From Tethya wilhelma (Eukaryota > Porifera > Demospongiae > Tethyida > Tethyidae): a stretch of 64,000 nt of DNA. The notes under the pieces were generated by a model, which searched no databases, was not told the DNA's origin, and saw nothing but the letters and a program-made list of their open reading frames with translations. Both the position numbers and the translations under genes were made by a program. The stretch lies in contig CAXIPT010000006.1 of NCBI GenBank assembly GCA_964030475.1, positions 220,932 to 284,931 of the forward strand, written 5' to 3'. Of the stretch, positions 54,168-64,000 are shown piece after piece. Position 1 is the first letter of the stretch. Each line of letters starts with the position of its first letter.

Positions 54168-54565
54168 TGGTTACCCCTGTAATCATTACAATCTACAATA
54201 CTGTATATATATGGGTAGCTGCTGCTTGTCCAAGTATACAGCAGAGACTCTCTAACATCATTTCAAGTTCAATATTTCAAATTTATAGAAATATGGGAAT
54301 GGGACTAAGCAGAATGGGAATGGGACTCACAGGACTGGAATGTGGAACTCCTTGCTGGCAGCACTCACTGCCTGCCGGTAGGTGGAGTAGTTGAGGTGAG
54401 TGGAGAAGAAGGCCGTCCTCTTGTTGAGGGCCTCTCTCCTTCCCTTGTCCACCCTGTTCCACGTCTGGTTCAACCTACGGATGGCAAAATGGTTGAGTCC
54501 TCCCACGACAGCCAGCAGGGTGTTGTAGCAGTGGAACTCGAGGAGGTACTGAGAGGGGAGGGGGG

Positions 54566-54601
<36 letters not shown>

Positions 54602-55794
54602 GGATTTCATGGGGAAGTTCTTTACTTTTTCTTTCTTAATAGTGCAACATGTAGCTGCTAAGTTTAATGTTAGGGAAATCCCCTACCATGTACATTTCAA
54701 TTATGTGAAGCTTAAACTAAGAGGGAAGCCCCCCAATCAAATGTGAACGGTTTCACTGACACACTACAACTACCAAACATAATAAAAGAGGGTGAATCCC
54801 CTACCCTAGTGGTCTCACTGAATTTACTTATTTATGATGTCATACAACAATAGAAGAGGGGAAATTCCCTACCCTAGTGGTCTCTATGAACTTCTCTATG
54901 ATGTCAGCTCTCTTCACCACGGTGATCTCCCTCAAGATGCTGCACACCACCCAGATGGTGAGGCCGTTGAACAGCTGGATGCACTCGTCAATCCGGGGGG
55001 TCTCCTCTGTGGGTTTGGCAGCATGGGCGTAGATACAGAACTCACGGACCTAAAGGGTTAAAGATATGATGGAGAATGGAGTAATGTGATTAAAAAGGGT
55101 TAAAATATATCGATTGGCAAAAAGGAAATCACCAACTTCGTACGTGTGTACTGTATAGCTGCCATTTTATGCAAAAAAATGAAATGTGTGATGTTTTGTG
55201 ACGTTTTTGTTGACAAATGCACAATGCATGCACATACACAGAGCTAGAGTGAGAGCATGGAACCCAGATTGCACTAGAAACAAACAAAAAACGTTACAAA
55301 ATGTCATAGAATGTCACAAAACATCAAAAATTAATTTTTAAAGTCCGTCTGGTTTGAGAATGTCGCCGGGAGTGAAATAATGAGATTCATGCAATGCTTT
55401 TTATATGGGACAAAATAGCTAACTTTTTACTGGTAAGGCGTAGGAAGCTGGAAAAGTAACCAAAAGAACGGGGAGAACGAGCACTTTCCAATGGTTCTTG
55501 GAATTTTGAAATCAGTTGGATATTTAGAAAGTTATTCAAATATTTCTACCGGCATTCTCAAACCAGATGGACTTTAGTAAGTGACTTTTGAGAAGAGTCT
55601 GTTCATAATGTACGAGCTAGGCTAGCTGTCACATGACTCACTGGTATCCTCCTGAAGAGCTTGTAGTCAAGGGAACACATTATCTCAGCTAGATCTTTAG
55701 CCGAGGTGGCGTCAAATCCTAGACTGGGTCTACGAATATCATTAGGATGGGGAGCACTGAGAGAATGTTGGAACCATCTGGGTTCATCGGGGCT

Positions 55795-55826
<32 letters not shown>

Positions 55827-56255
55827 AACACACACAGACTAAGAGCTACTGTGCCCCATCTTACAGTGAGTCCATGGAGATTCTGTTGACCATGTCTTCA
55901 TCTCCGTTGTCCCTCATCAGCTGCTGGAGGTGGACTATCTGGTCATGGAGAGGGTAGGCTGGTTTGAAGTCCTCAGGGAAATGTTCCAACCAAAACCTGC
56001 ACAGATGGAGAGAGAGAATAGACATAGAGATATAATATTATAGTCAGCAATGTATGTATATATATGCGGGCTATACGAGATACCTGTATATGTAGTTAGT
56101 TAGTGTGTGTGTGTGTGTGTNTAAATTATTCATAAAATTAATTATGATTAAACTTCTACCAACAGATCTTAAAACTAGACTAGAAAATTTATAAACTTAC
56201 CAAATTTGAGTAACATTCTGCTCACTAGTTCACTAATGGTGCTGTCCTCCGCCAT
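47733..56255 (-). CDS. RasGRP-type Ras guanine nucleotide exchange factor (gapped)
   Basis: Activates Ras/Rap GTPases at membranes under Ca2+/diacylglycerol control. Minus-strand exons: 56255-56201 (MAEDSTISELVSRMLLKFG), [gap, N 56121], 55996-55865, 55792-55642, 55049-54873, 54548-54331, 54117-53907 (RasGEF: FWLEHFPEDF, DLAEIMCSLDYKLFRRIP, YLLEFHCYNTLLAVVGGLNH, FHIPVLGIVLKDL), 51514-51462 (cut by N 51515), 49209-49006 (ELSLAREPRHRD...HTIKKNVKQMVD), 48699-48584 (EF-hand 1), 48292-48045 (EF-hand 2 DQDNDGTISYDEL, then C1 VCEHCKGMMKGIVKQGVRCK and CHKQCKDYVVVDC) and 47830-47733 (ISVKERLQRAEA). Joins are in phase except exon 1 to the next, where phases clash, so an exon (probably REM) lies in the gap. 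The 3' end is also missing. Resembles the vertebrate RASGRP1-4 family; orthology to one member is not claimed. Confidence 0.88.
48780..48996. repeat. Foldback element family B (left end worn)
   Basis: 'ctagtttgagaatgccggta' and 'ggcattctcaaaccagatgg' inverted; intronic, directly before the donor of the RasGRP linker exon at 49006. Confidence 0.7.
49600..50905. repeat. 35-bp minisatellite in RasGRP intron
   Basis: About 37 units of 'tagttttgatgggaaaagg' + 'ttcttgggttctccaa', with occasional shortened units that skip the 'ttcttggg' part. Unit length 35 leaves all three minus-strand frames open, which produces long spurious frames with repeating ENPRTF/HQNYWRT/QEPFPIKT text. A matching stub of the array reappears at 52507-52600 after the N at 52506. 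Confidence 0.9.
50811..51240. repeat. Duplicated intron segment (partner at 52507-52960)
   Basis: The right edge of the minisatellite plus the following 350 bases (contains 'gaaggtcaaaaggtcagaga' and 'ggcagaaatatagctgtagc') recurs almost unchanged from 52507. The two copies are separated by two Ns and a 1-kb contig. Likely allelic. Confidence 0.75.
52344..52461 (-). CDS. WDR43: WDR43-like exon 2, open (isolated)
   Basis: Minus strand, acceptor 'ttgtcctgttag' and donor GTAAGC. In the phase expected from exon 1 of the 8-kb copy it stays open and ends TLLAIATGNSIHIWNVTKGE + KEKTL. Homologous to 8698-8821 but without the deletion and donor defect seen there. It sits in a small contig (51516-52505) bounded by Ns, inside the span of a RasGRP intron, with no neighbouring WDR43 exons. 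Probably a misplaced contig or a duplicated fragment. Confidence 0.55.
52507..53880. other. RasGRP intron sequence after a gap
   Basis: Starts with the duplicate of 50811-51240, then AT-rich sequence with a GT repeat (52887-52928) and a CT repeat (53647-53691). No exon seen until the RasGEF exon at 53907. Confidence 0.5.
55339..55576. repeat. Foldback element family B in RasGRP intron
   Basis: 'ttaaagtccgtctggtttga' and 'tcaaaccagatggactttag' inverted around a 190-base interior shared with the other family B copies (aatgagattcatgcaat; ggaagctggaaaagtaac). Confidence 0.85.
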
Positions 56256-56510
56256 GATCGCAGCACACACACGGGTCAGAACACTTCAGAGAGGGATAGC
56301 TTCGATCCAGGCCCAAAAGAGAGAGAGTGAGAGATGAGCTGTTTACGATCTTGGAACACACTTTGCGATAACTGATAAAGGGTCGACAAGACCGCTACGT
56401 CAAGATCACGTGATCTACCTTGACGCGCGCCTAGCTCCACCCTTCATCACAATGCTGCAAAGAAGAAGAAAGGTGTCACATTTTTGAGCTGGAAACCGAA
56501 AGAAAAACCA
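56256..56510. promoter_or_regulatory. Divergent promoter RasGRP/formin
   Basis: 255 bases between opposing ATGs, with a GC-rich core ('cacgtgatctaccttgacgc') and E-box-like CACGTG. No TATA box evident. Shared promoter inferred from spacing. Confidence 0.45.
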
Positions 56511-59428
56511 TGGAGCAACAGCCACCACCTCGCAGTAGTGGGAACACAGACATGCAGAACGTGAGTTGAGAGATAGAAGCTTACAATAGAATAAAACAAT
56601 ATGCTAATAAATAACCTTGCAAAGAATAAAATACACAAGAGTATGGTAGGAGCTACATGGCCGTGTTACATAAATTATGTGGTATATAGAATTATCATGA
56701 AATTATTTCTATTCTCTTGTTTCAGGTTGTTGAGAGTATTGGTGCCCTGTGGCATGGTGTGGAGGTGCTGACTCAGCAGATGTCCTCAGGCAGTCTCCCT
56801 ATCTTTACACTGCAGCAACAACTGAGACTACTGGCCATCAAACTGGTAGGGGACAAAGGTCAATACTTAATAGCTCTTATGCTATGTGTCTTTCAGTTAG
56901 TCAGAAGTTTTTGTTCAGTATTGAACTGCTCTAGCTGTAAAGACATTAACATGATACGTATGATTATTATGGACATTTCAATCAATAGTCTTCTGTTACG
57001 TGAAGTATTTTCTTCTACAGTGTCACCTTCAAGAGAGTGTTGCCATGGAAACTAGAAACGATACAAATGACGACAGTAAACTTCCATTTAGGTACACCCA
57101 CACAATAATGGGAGAACCCCTGTGTTAATGATTGTTAATAACCACACACACACACACTCTCATGCATACATTCATAGGCCAGTGGTGCCGACTCCCAAAG
57201 GAAAATTGATAGGAATAATTGAATCACTGAAGCAGGCGTCGATGAGGGGAACCCCCTGCTCATTAGGAGCTAATGAACCGAGCCAAATTATCACTCAGGG
57301 ATCATGTGATGCATCATGTGACTGCACTAATGGAGAAATGGAGAGCTCCTACTCGTTATCAGCTAACGACCTGAACCAATTGAATGAAGATGATGCTACT
57401 GTCGTTGACCGCTTGGTTGAAGGCAATGGATCATGTGATCTGTTGTATGATTCTAAAAATAGCAATTGCAATAATAGCAATGATGTCATCAAACAACTCG
57501 CTACATATGCCTCAACTAATAGCAAAGATTTAACCCCTTCCCCTGTGCCGAACAAATCTAAAAATAGCACACATGATGTAATCTCTTCACCAGCTGTACC
57601 ACATGTATCGAGTGATTCTAAAAATAGCAATGACATCATTCCACCACCTCCCCCTCCACTGTGTCCAATCGTCCATGAAGTTGACCTCCGACCCCCACCA
57701 AAGTACCATCCCTCCAGGCCGTTGAAGTCCCTCTACTGGAGACGTCTCACGTTCCCCTCCGTGGGTCTGAGGGAGAGGGGCGTGGTCTGGGGGGACATCT
57801 CGGAGCCAGGTGGGTGTGTAGGCTGGCTGCTAAAATTGATCCATCTGGTTTGAGAATGCCGCTGGAAGTTAAAAATGAGATATTCTTTTGTTAAGGTACA
57901 AATAGCTAACTTTTGACTGGTAAGGTGTAGAAAGCTGGAAAAACAATCAAAAGAATGGTTCGGGGAGAACAAGTGCTTTCCAATGGAGCTTGAAATTGTG
58001 AAAACAGTTGGATATTAAAATTAATTTAGAAAGTTATTTAATTGTTTCTACTAGCATTCTTAAACCAGATGGATTTTCCACTGCATTGTACATTCAACAT
58101 TCATTCAATATCCAAATGTGGAATGTACTTATCTGTCATAACATTATGTATGATAGACAAGTACATTCAATGTCCATAGGACAGACAACCAAACGTACTT
58201 ATCTAGCGTATATTTGATACTGATCCGAATATCAAATGTACAATAGATAAGTACATTCGATATTGAATGTACTTATCTATCGAATGTATGATATCTGATA
58301 TCAAGTGGAATACATATCCAATATCGAATATCGATCAAAATTGTGCCGAAATTCAGAGACTTGCCTTGTTTCATTGCTTTGTACAGCACTGCCCATTACT
58401 ACACTTCTCATTTTTATAAAAAAAATTACTACTTGTACAATGTACATGTCAATTAGCCTGCATGCATGTACCTGATCAACATGTTCTAAGTTATGTCAAC
58501 CTAATAATCTCGTATTAATAATTATTTCCTCAGAGCTGTTAAATGGCGATAGGTTTGAAGAGCTCTTTGCTAGGAAGGCTACCAATACTTCCAGAAAGGC
58601 TTCTGCAGCACACCGTACTCAATCAGTTGCTAAGCAACAGTGCTCTGCTCGACCAATCAGATTGCTCGATGGCCACAGGTCTCAGGTTTTGGGGATTCTA
58701 TTGAACAGCCTTCACATCGAAATCACTGAAGTGGAACGTGCTATATTGACCTTTGACCTTCAGTCATGTGACCTAGAAACACTAAAAACCATTGCAGATA
58801 TAGTAAGTTGGAGGATATTCTCAAAGTGTGCTAAATCTAAAACCAGTCAATGATAATATCTTGACCATCTTAAAATATATTTCTTACCGTCTTCAGCTAC
58901 CAACCAGTGAGGAACTTGCTCTCATTAACTCCCATCTCCATGGCAACCCAGATGCCATACTGGATAAACCAGAAATGTAAGGCCTATAGTAGCTGCTGTA
59001 GTATGTAGGTTGGAATGGAAGGTTACGTATCATCACAATCATATGTTTAAAGTGAAAAATCTTTAAACTAAATTAACTAGATTGGTAACTACTGTAATTG
59101 ATTGGAATGAATGTTATCATCACAACTGTTTAAAAGTGAACCATATTAACTAGATCGATGGATAGAATTCATAAATGAGGAGCATTTTTCATTCTTACAA
59201 TAATTATTATACCGTCACGGTACAGTATAAAAATTAATTCTGTTTTGGTAAGGACTGGCAATATTATATCTGCCACCAAACATTCGTTTTTGCACAGCAC
59301 ATACGCCAATAATAGAATTTTAACAATCAGCCAAATATGGCAATCTCTTTTACTGGCCTAGCTACATTATCGTTTACAGACATTCTTACTCAAGTTACCA
59401 TGAAACATCATATGGGCCTGACTCTTGT

Positions 59429-59480
<52 letters not shown>

Positions 59481-61202
59481 GGTTCCTCCATCAGTTGTCA
59501 ATGATTCCTCAACTCAACAGCAGAATGATGTGTCTGCTGTTTAGTGCCACATTTGCCGAGTCAGCATCTTCTCTCCGACTGAAACTGAATACTCTGAAGA
59601 GAGTCTGTGACCAATTACATCATTCAACTAGTGTACGTGTGTGTGTTGATATCAAGAATTAATTTACTATTAGGTCAGCAGTGTGTATTTGTCCAGCTGT
59701 TATTAGGTCAATGTGTGCTTGTACTATTAGGTCAGCAGTGTGTGTTTGTCCTGTCCTGCAGGTCAATGCTGTGTTAGGTGTGATACTTGCATTTGGAAAT
59801 GCTATGAACTGTGAGAGTAAGGTCAGAGGTCAAGCGGACGGGTTTCAACTGGATATTCTCAGCAAACTAAATGACATCAAATCAACTGATGGTAAGACCA
59901 CACTCCTGCAGTATGTGGTCCACTACTGGATAGAACACTATGACCAGGTAATGACCAGTCACCAGGTACTCCAAAGTCAGAGGAGGTACGACACAAGTGC
60001 GCCTTTTTCTGAGCTGGCAATTGGGTGCACGTGATCAACTCTCATTCTGAAGTATTGTGATCACATGATTGGAATGTAATTAACAGACTTACCAGCTCAG
60101 CAAAGGCACACTCGTGTACGTCGTACCTCTGGTTTGTGCTATGACATGAGTGAGATTTTACGTACAGTACCATAGGCCTGTAGATTCATTATCTTGGTAC
60201 ATAAAAACAATATAGTAGAGAGAGTGAAACTTCATATTGGCATAATATACAAATTTTGAGCACTTTTGAGAGTGAGACAGCTTCAAAATTAGATGCGTAA
60301 TAATATTATATATGGTACTGTATACGACAACCAATTGGTAAGGAATTAAATCAGCTATATATAAGGTTCAAACTTATTTTGCTAACCAATTTTTGATCTA
60401 GGCTATTTTTTAACCCCTTCTAAGGGATTTCCAAAGTCATCTAAGTGATTTTCATCTAAGCCGTTTTAGTCTAAGCCATTTTCATCTACGTGATTTTCTT
60501 CCAAATCTAAGGCTAGGGCTAGGGCTAGGGCTAGGGCTAGGGCCATTTTCATCTAGGTGATTTTTTTTTCAAATCTAAAGCTAAGGCTAAGACTAGGCTA
60601 AGGCTAAGTTTTTTTTTCAAATCTAAAGCTAAGGCTAAGACTAGGCTAAGGCTAGGCCTTAGGCCCTAGCCTTAGCCTTAGCCTAGTCTTAGCCTTAGCT
60701 TTAGATTTGAAAAAAAAATCACCTAGATGAAAATGGCCCTAGCCCTAGCCCTAGCCTCTATTCCCTAGCCCCTAACTCCTCTTAGAGGGGTTGAAAATAG
60801 CTTAGATAAAAAACGATCAATTAGATAAAAACTGCTTAGAAAGAGTAAAGTAGCAAAAATCAGTTAGCAAAATCAGTTTGAACCTTCTGGGCCACTGTAA
60901 TGAAGTATCTTGCAACTTTGCTGTCATCATTACAGTATTACCATTGATAATGTATGATGTCATTGTTGATGATATATTGCAGCATGCTGGTACTATAGCG
61001 GCGGTGTTTCCCCTGCCAAACCCATCCGACTTGTTTTCAGCTTCGATGATCAACTTTGACAAGTTGACTGGGGATCTAGAAGAGCTGACTCAGCAGTTGG
61101 GAGTGGCCAATTGCCATCTGGACAGTGTGTTGGTTTCATCGCCATGGCAACATGTGCAGCCATTCAAATCTCGTATGGAGCTATCTTTGAAACAAGGTTA
61201 GC

Positions 61203-61238
<36 letters not shown>

Positions 61239-61239
61239 N

Positions 61240-61286
<47 letters not shown>

Positions 61287-63228
61287 ATAATATTAATTAA
61301 TGTATCAATAGGGATTAAATATTTAAACTCCATGAAAAATAATTTACCAGAAAGCATCATTCTTATTACATCATTCTCTCTGCTCCCTGCCATCCTCATG
61401 CACTCAACCCACCCACACCCTATCACAGCCGACAGCTTCCTAAGATGCCTCAGGTCACAGCTGGACTCTGTAAGAGACGACTTTGTGGGGACCGCCCACT
61501 ATTTCTGTGTCCCCACCTCCTCCAACGGCAGTAGCGATGATGTCATCACTCCAGAGGAGTTCTTTGGCCTGTGGTGTTCCTTTGTCAAAGACTTCCACGA
61601 CATTTGGAGTAGCAAACAGAAGACGATGGCAGTGCAAAGGTCAGTTCAAAGGTCAGATAGCATACTGAAGACAAAGTCATACCATAATAAAGCAGGAAAG
61701 TTTCCTTGGGTTTAACTTTTACGGTGTTCACACATTACTATCCATCTGTGAAAAGTTTTTATCGGCAAAATTTTCTGTAATGCATCGGCTCATCGGCAAA
61801 AGTTAAACTGCAAAAATGTTTGACTAAAGATATCCACGAAACTTTCCCGCTTTACGGTAATATTCTTTCAACTTCATAATTTATTTGCAGTACTTATTAT
61901 TGTAACAAGTAGTAAAAATTTCAAAAAAATAAGTGGTGTAGGAATGGGCAATGCGGTAAAAAGTATTGGAACAAGGCATGTCTAAATTTCGGCACATGAC
62001 TACTTCATTTTTGTTCTTGATCCCTAATATGGATCCTCAGTGTCATAAAGGCAAAGATTTGTACTACTATAGTATACCATAGCTTAATTATATTGTTGCA
62101 TTGGTTATCAGTTGGCTAAGCAGTGGAGTAAACCATAACAAGATAGGCAATATAAACTGGACTGCCGACCAAGAGTTGGGCACGAAAAATGAAGTAGTCA
62201 TGTGCCGAAATTGAGACATCACCTTGTTCCAATGCTTTTTACCGCACTGCCCATTCCTACACTTCTTATTTTTTTGAAATTTTTACTACTTGTTCATTCA
62301 CTTTTTTCAACACTACAGTGTGGAGACTTTTAGAGACTGGTTAGTCCCTACAAAAAAACTTTAGCAGCTACAATGTCATTATGCTAAGAAGCTAATGCGC
62401 ATGCGCATAATAATACCACGTGGATAATGACCTTTGAACTCTTGCTACTACATATAAAGATGGCTGCATTGTAGTACATGAATTTATACACTAAGTTTCA
62501 AAGCTTTCTAGTTTTTGTTTAGGGCTATTTGAGATTGAAATGGGTATAAAGGAATGTACTACCCATGAAAAGAACTTACTTTGTGCTGTCAAAGTTGGCT
62601 CAACACATTCTGGTTCTCTGGAAATTCTTTTCAAGTAAGTCAGTTAGGAAGTACGTACGTAAGTACGTTAGCAGAACAAAAATGGCACTATGGTGGCTTC
62701 CCACTAGCGCTCACTACTAGTGCTGAGGAAAGTTTTTGTGAGTTTTAGGCCTTGCATGCAATTGGTAATCTGTCAGTAAGAGCCTCTGAGCACCTTTGAA
62801 GGTTTAATTTTGTTTGACTAGATTTTTATAGTGGCCAACATTTTGTATGGTGTCTATGGGACAGTCGGCCCATTCCTACTATACGTACTACCGTACGTAT
62901 GATAATTGTACTTTGTACTTTGTACTATTAGGCAGAAACAACAGCAGGAGTCTCGGATTGCTAATGCTACCGTCAAACCTGTTTCTAATACCAGTTTGGT
63001 AAGTCTATCAGTTTGACACTACTACTTGTACATTGGTCGTAATTTGCATGAGTCAGTATAACTGGGTACATTAGTCATAATCAGATCGAATTATAACTGC
63101 ATGGGGATCAATATTGAGTCATAACTGGGTATGTACATTTATAACATTTGAACTGTTATCTTTGCATCAGTAATTTTATATTGTTACTGCAGAAGATGAG
63201 GTTGAAATTGAAAGCCAACAACTCATAG
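56511..63228 (+). CDS. Formin, FMN/Cappuccino type (FH1-FH2)
   Basis: Nucleates and elongates unbranched actin filaments. Twelve exons: 56511-56561, 56726-56845, 57021-57091, 57178-57809, 58534-58802, 58897-58976, 59482-59632, 59762-59947, 60983-61196, 61429-61639, 62932-62998 and 63193-63228; all joins in frame, about 695 residues. The N-terminal 80 residues lack a GBD/DID. A Ser/Asn-rich linker follows, then a short FH1 (IIPPPPPPLCP, near residue 235). FH2 starts at RPLKSLYWRRLTFP and continues with RFEELFARKATNTS, SQVLGILLNSLHIEITEVER, MFLHQLSMIPQLNSRMMCLL, VLGVILAFGNAMN, GQADGFQLDILSKLNDIKS and EEFFGLWCSFVKDFHDIW. The basic C-terminus ends KMRLKLKANNS. The FH2 sequence resembles FMN1/FMN2/Cappuccino more than diaphanous formins. 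The N at 61239 is intronic. Head-to-head with RasGRP. Confidence 0.9.
57833..58075. repeat. Foldback element family B in formin intron 4
   Basis: 'gatccatctggtttgagaat' and 'attcttaaaccagatggatt' inverted; lies within 25 bases of the exon 4 donor. Confidence 0.8.
58085..58330. repeat. Self-complementary AT-rich cluster
   Basis: Repeated, partly inverted units around 'gtacttatctatcgaatgta', 'aatagataagtacattcga' and 'atccaatatcgaatatcgat'. The segment could fold into several alternative hairpins. Formin intron 4. Confidence 0.6.
59980..60130. repeat. Foldback element family G (copy 2) in formin intron 8
   Basis: 'aggaggtacgacacaagtgc' and 'gcacactcgtgtacgtcgtacct' (read inverted) bound about 105 bases; same family as 18483-18630. 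Confidence 0.75.
60363..60886. repeat. Large foldback element with GGGCTA/TAGCCC arrays
   Basis: Outer ends 'aaggttcaaacttattttgc' and 'agcaaaatcagtttgaacctt' are inverted. Inside, 'ggctagggctagggctaggg' (about 60508-60542) faces 'ggccctagccctagccctag' (about 60735-60760), with an inner palindrome of 'ctaaggctaagactaggcta' meeting its complement near 60655-60665. About 525 bases, almost wholly self-complementary. Formin intron 8. Confidence 0.8.
61671..61860. repeat. Foldback element family A in formin intron 10
   Basis: 'aagcaggaaagtttccttgg' on the left and 'cgaaactttcccgctttacg' on the right; diverged member. Confidence 0.65.
61905..62315. repeat. Foldback element family E (copy 2) in formin intron 10
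   Basis: 'agtagtaaaaatttcaaaaa' and 'tttgaaatttttactact' mark the outer ends; inner arms 'ggcacatgactacttcattt' and 'aatgaagtagtcatgtgccg'. Confidence 0.8.
62316..62930. other. Formin intron 10 remainder
   Basis: No further exon seen. Short 'gtacgtacgtaagtacgt' run at about 62652-62670. Confidence 0.4.
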
Positions 63229-63680
63229 AATCAATGATGCAAGCATGTATAGATCGACTTATAATTAATTCTATATTGTTAGGTATTGTTGTTAATCTGC
63301 TGCATGCATATATGTATATATATTACACCACCACATGCTCTTATTATAAGTTGTCAATGCAAAATTATTATATTGAAATAGAAATTTATTATAATATCTT
63401 GATCTTTAAAAGAAACACACAATTATAATTAACCTAACAAATACTCAATACAATTATAATCAGCCACATAAAGTAATTAAGGAGTAATAAAAAAGAATGT
63501 ACACAAAAAATAGCTATAATCTTAACACTAGTTACAGTTACCATGGAAACCAGGTAGTATTTAATCACACACAAACACACAGATGTTATAATTAACTAGT
63601 TCATTAATTTAATTATCAGGAAAAAAAACACTCAAGTATATTTGTGTCAAGAAATCACCAGGCAAAAGGTCAAAGTTGGA
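63229..63680. other. Intergenic between formin and the next gene
   Basis: AT-rich 3' flank of formin. No gene seen; tail-to-tail arrangement with the minus-strand exon that follows. Confidence 0.5.
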
Positions 63681-63763
63681 TCATTTCTCAAAGTTCTGTC
63701 CTTCAGGAGCATATGTGAATTCATGGAAATGTACACCGTCACCGACATGAGCCTTGGGGTCAG
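63681..63763 (-). CDS. C-terminal exon of an unidentified gene
   Basis: On the minus strand an acceptor (ccctcacag, with CTCACACC repeats upstream) leads into about 27 residues containing DPKAHVGDGVHFHEFTYAPE and GQNFEK, ending at TGA (63683-63681). Clean splice site and codon pattern suggest a real last exon; the rest of the gene lies beyond the right edge. Not recognised. Confidence 0.5.
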
Positions 63764-63959
63764 CTGTGAGGGGGGGGAGGGTGTGAGGTGTGAGAGGAGT
63801 ATAGGTGTGAGGGTGTGAGGATGTGAGGGATATAGGTGTGAGGGTATACATGTGAGAGAGAGAGGGAGTGATGAAAAAGTTAATTGTGGTTTAAAGACCA
63901 GTCTATAGTTATCATGTTGAGAAAAAAGGTATTGCTACATGTTTTCCTAGTAATGTTTG

Positions 63960-63964
<5 letters not shown>

Positions 63965-64000
<36 letters not shown>
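63965..64000. repeat. GT microsatellite at window edge
   Basis: Uninterrupted GT repeat to the last base. Confidence 0.9.

Noticed and set aside
60508..60760. Internal telomere
   Set aside because: The unit is GGGCTA, not TTAGGG, arrays are a few units long and arranged as an inverted pair inside a foldback element.

Overview
This is a eukaryotic genomic window with a compact, intron-rich gene layout. The gene set includes RasGRP, a Cappuccino-type formin, MCM9, BBOF1, ZMYND12, ELOVL6, RNASEK, ALG10, ALDH6A1 and WDR43 relatives. RasGRP, BBOF1 and FMN-type FH2 proteins point to an animal that builds motile cilia. The short introns, dense GT/CA and GA/CT microsatellites and many small foldback elements suggest an early-branching invertebrate; a sponge is my guess, not something the sequence proves.

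Layout, left to right. At 1-622 is the last exon of a membrane protein (+). At 2756-3290 are remnants of a ZMYND12-like gene (-). At 3482-8340 lies a decayed PHD/endonuclease/RT non-LTR retrotransposon (-), which abuts a WDR43-like pseudogene (+, 8366-8821). At 9156-10964 is a truncated 3' half of ALDH6A1 (-). A repeat-only tract follows to the N at 18679. At 18876-23114 is an almost complete ALDH6A1 (-), head-to-head with ELOVL6 exons 1-2 (+, 23382-24036), ended by an N. At 24549-24982 the ALDH6A1 5' exons appear again, head-to-head with a complete ELOVL6 (25240-28996) that carries a second set of exons 3-4 downstream (29402-30328). BBOF1 (-) and RNASEK (+) form the next divergent pair (30723-35884). 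ALG10 (+, 36100-39498) is complete. MCM9 (+, 39864-45508) is interrupted in an intron by a DIRS-like retroelement and loses its C-terminal exons. RasGRP (-, 46202-56255) is partly duplicated and gapped, and is head-to-head with a formin (+, 56511-63228). A small C-terminal exon of an unidentified gene (-) lies near the right end.

Ten single N characters (18679, 24095, 37961, 43866, 45766, 47377, 51515, 52506, 56121, 61239) look like contig joins. Several are flanked by second, slightly diverged copies of nearby sequence. The simplest reading is that alternative haplotypes of a heterozygous diploid were scaffolded in tandem. This matters for every apparent duplication here.

The genes do not form one pathway. 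They are housekeeping functions (valine catabolism, fatty-acid elongation, N-glycan precursor glucosylation, DNA repair helicase, V-ATPase-associated RNASEK), ciliary proteins (BBOF1, ZMYND12) and signalling/cytoskeleton proteins (RasGRP, formin). Shared features are divergent promoters, simple-sequence repeats sitting directly at intron 3' ends, and many short inverted-repeat elements inside introns. I found no CRISPR array, operon or tRNA/rRNA gene that I could support.
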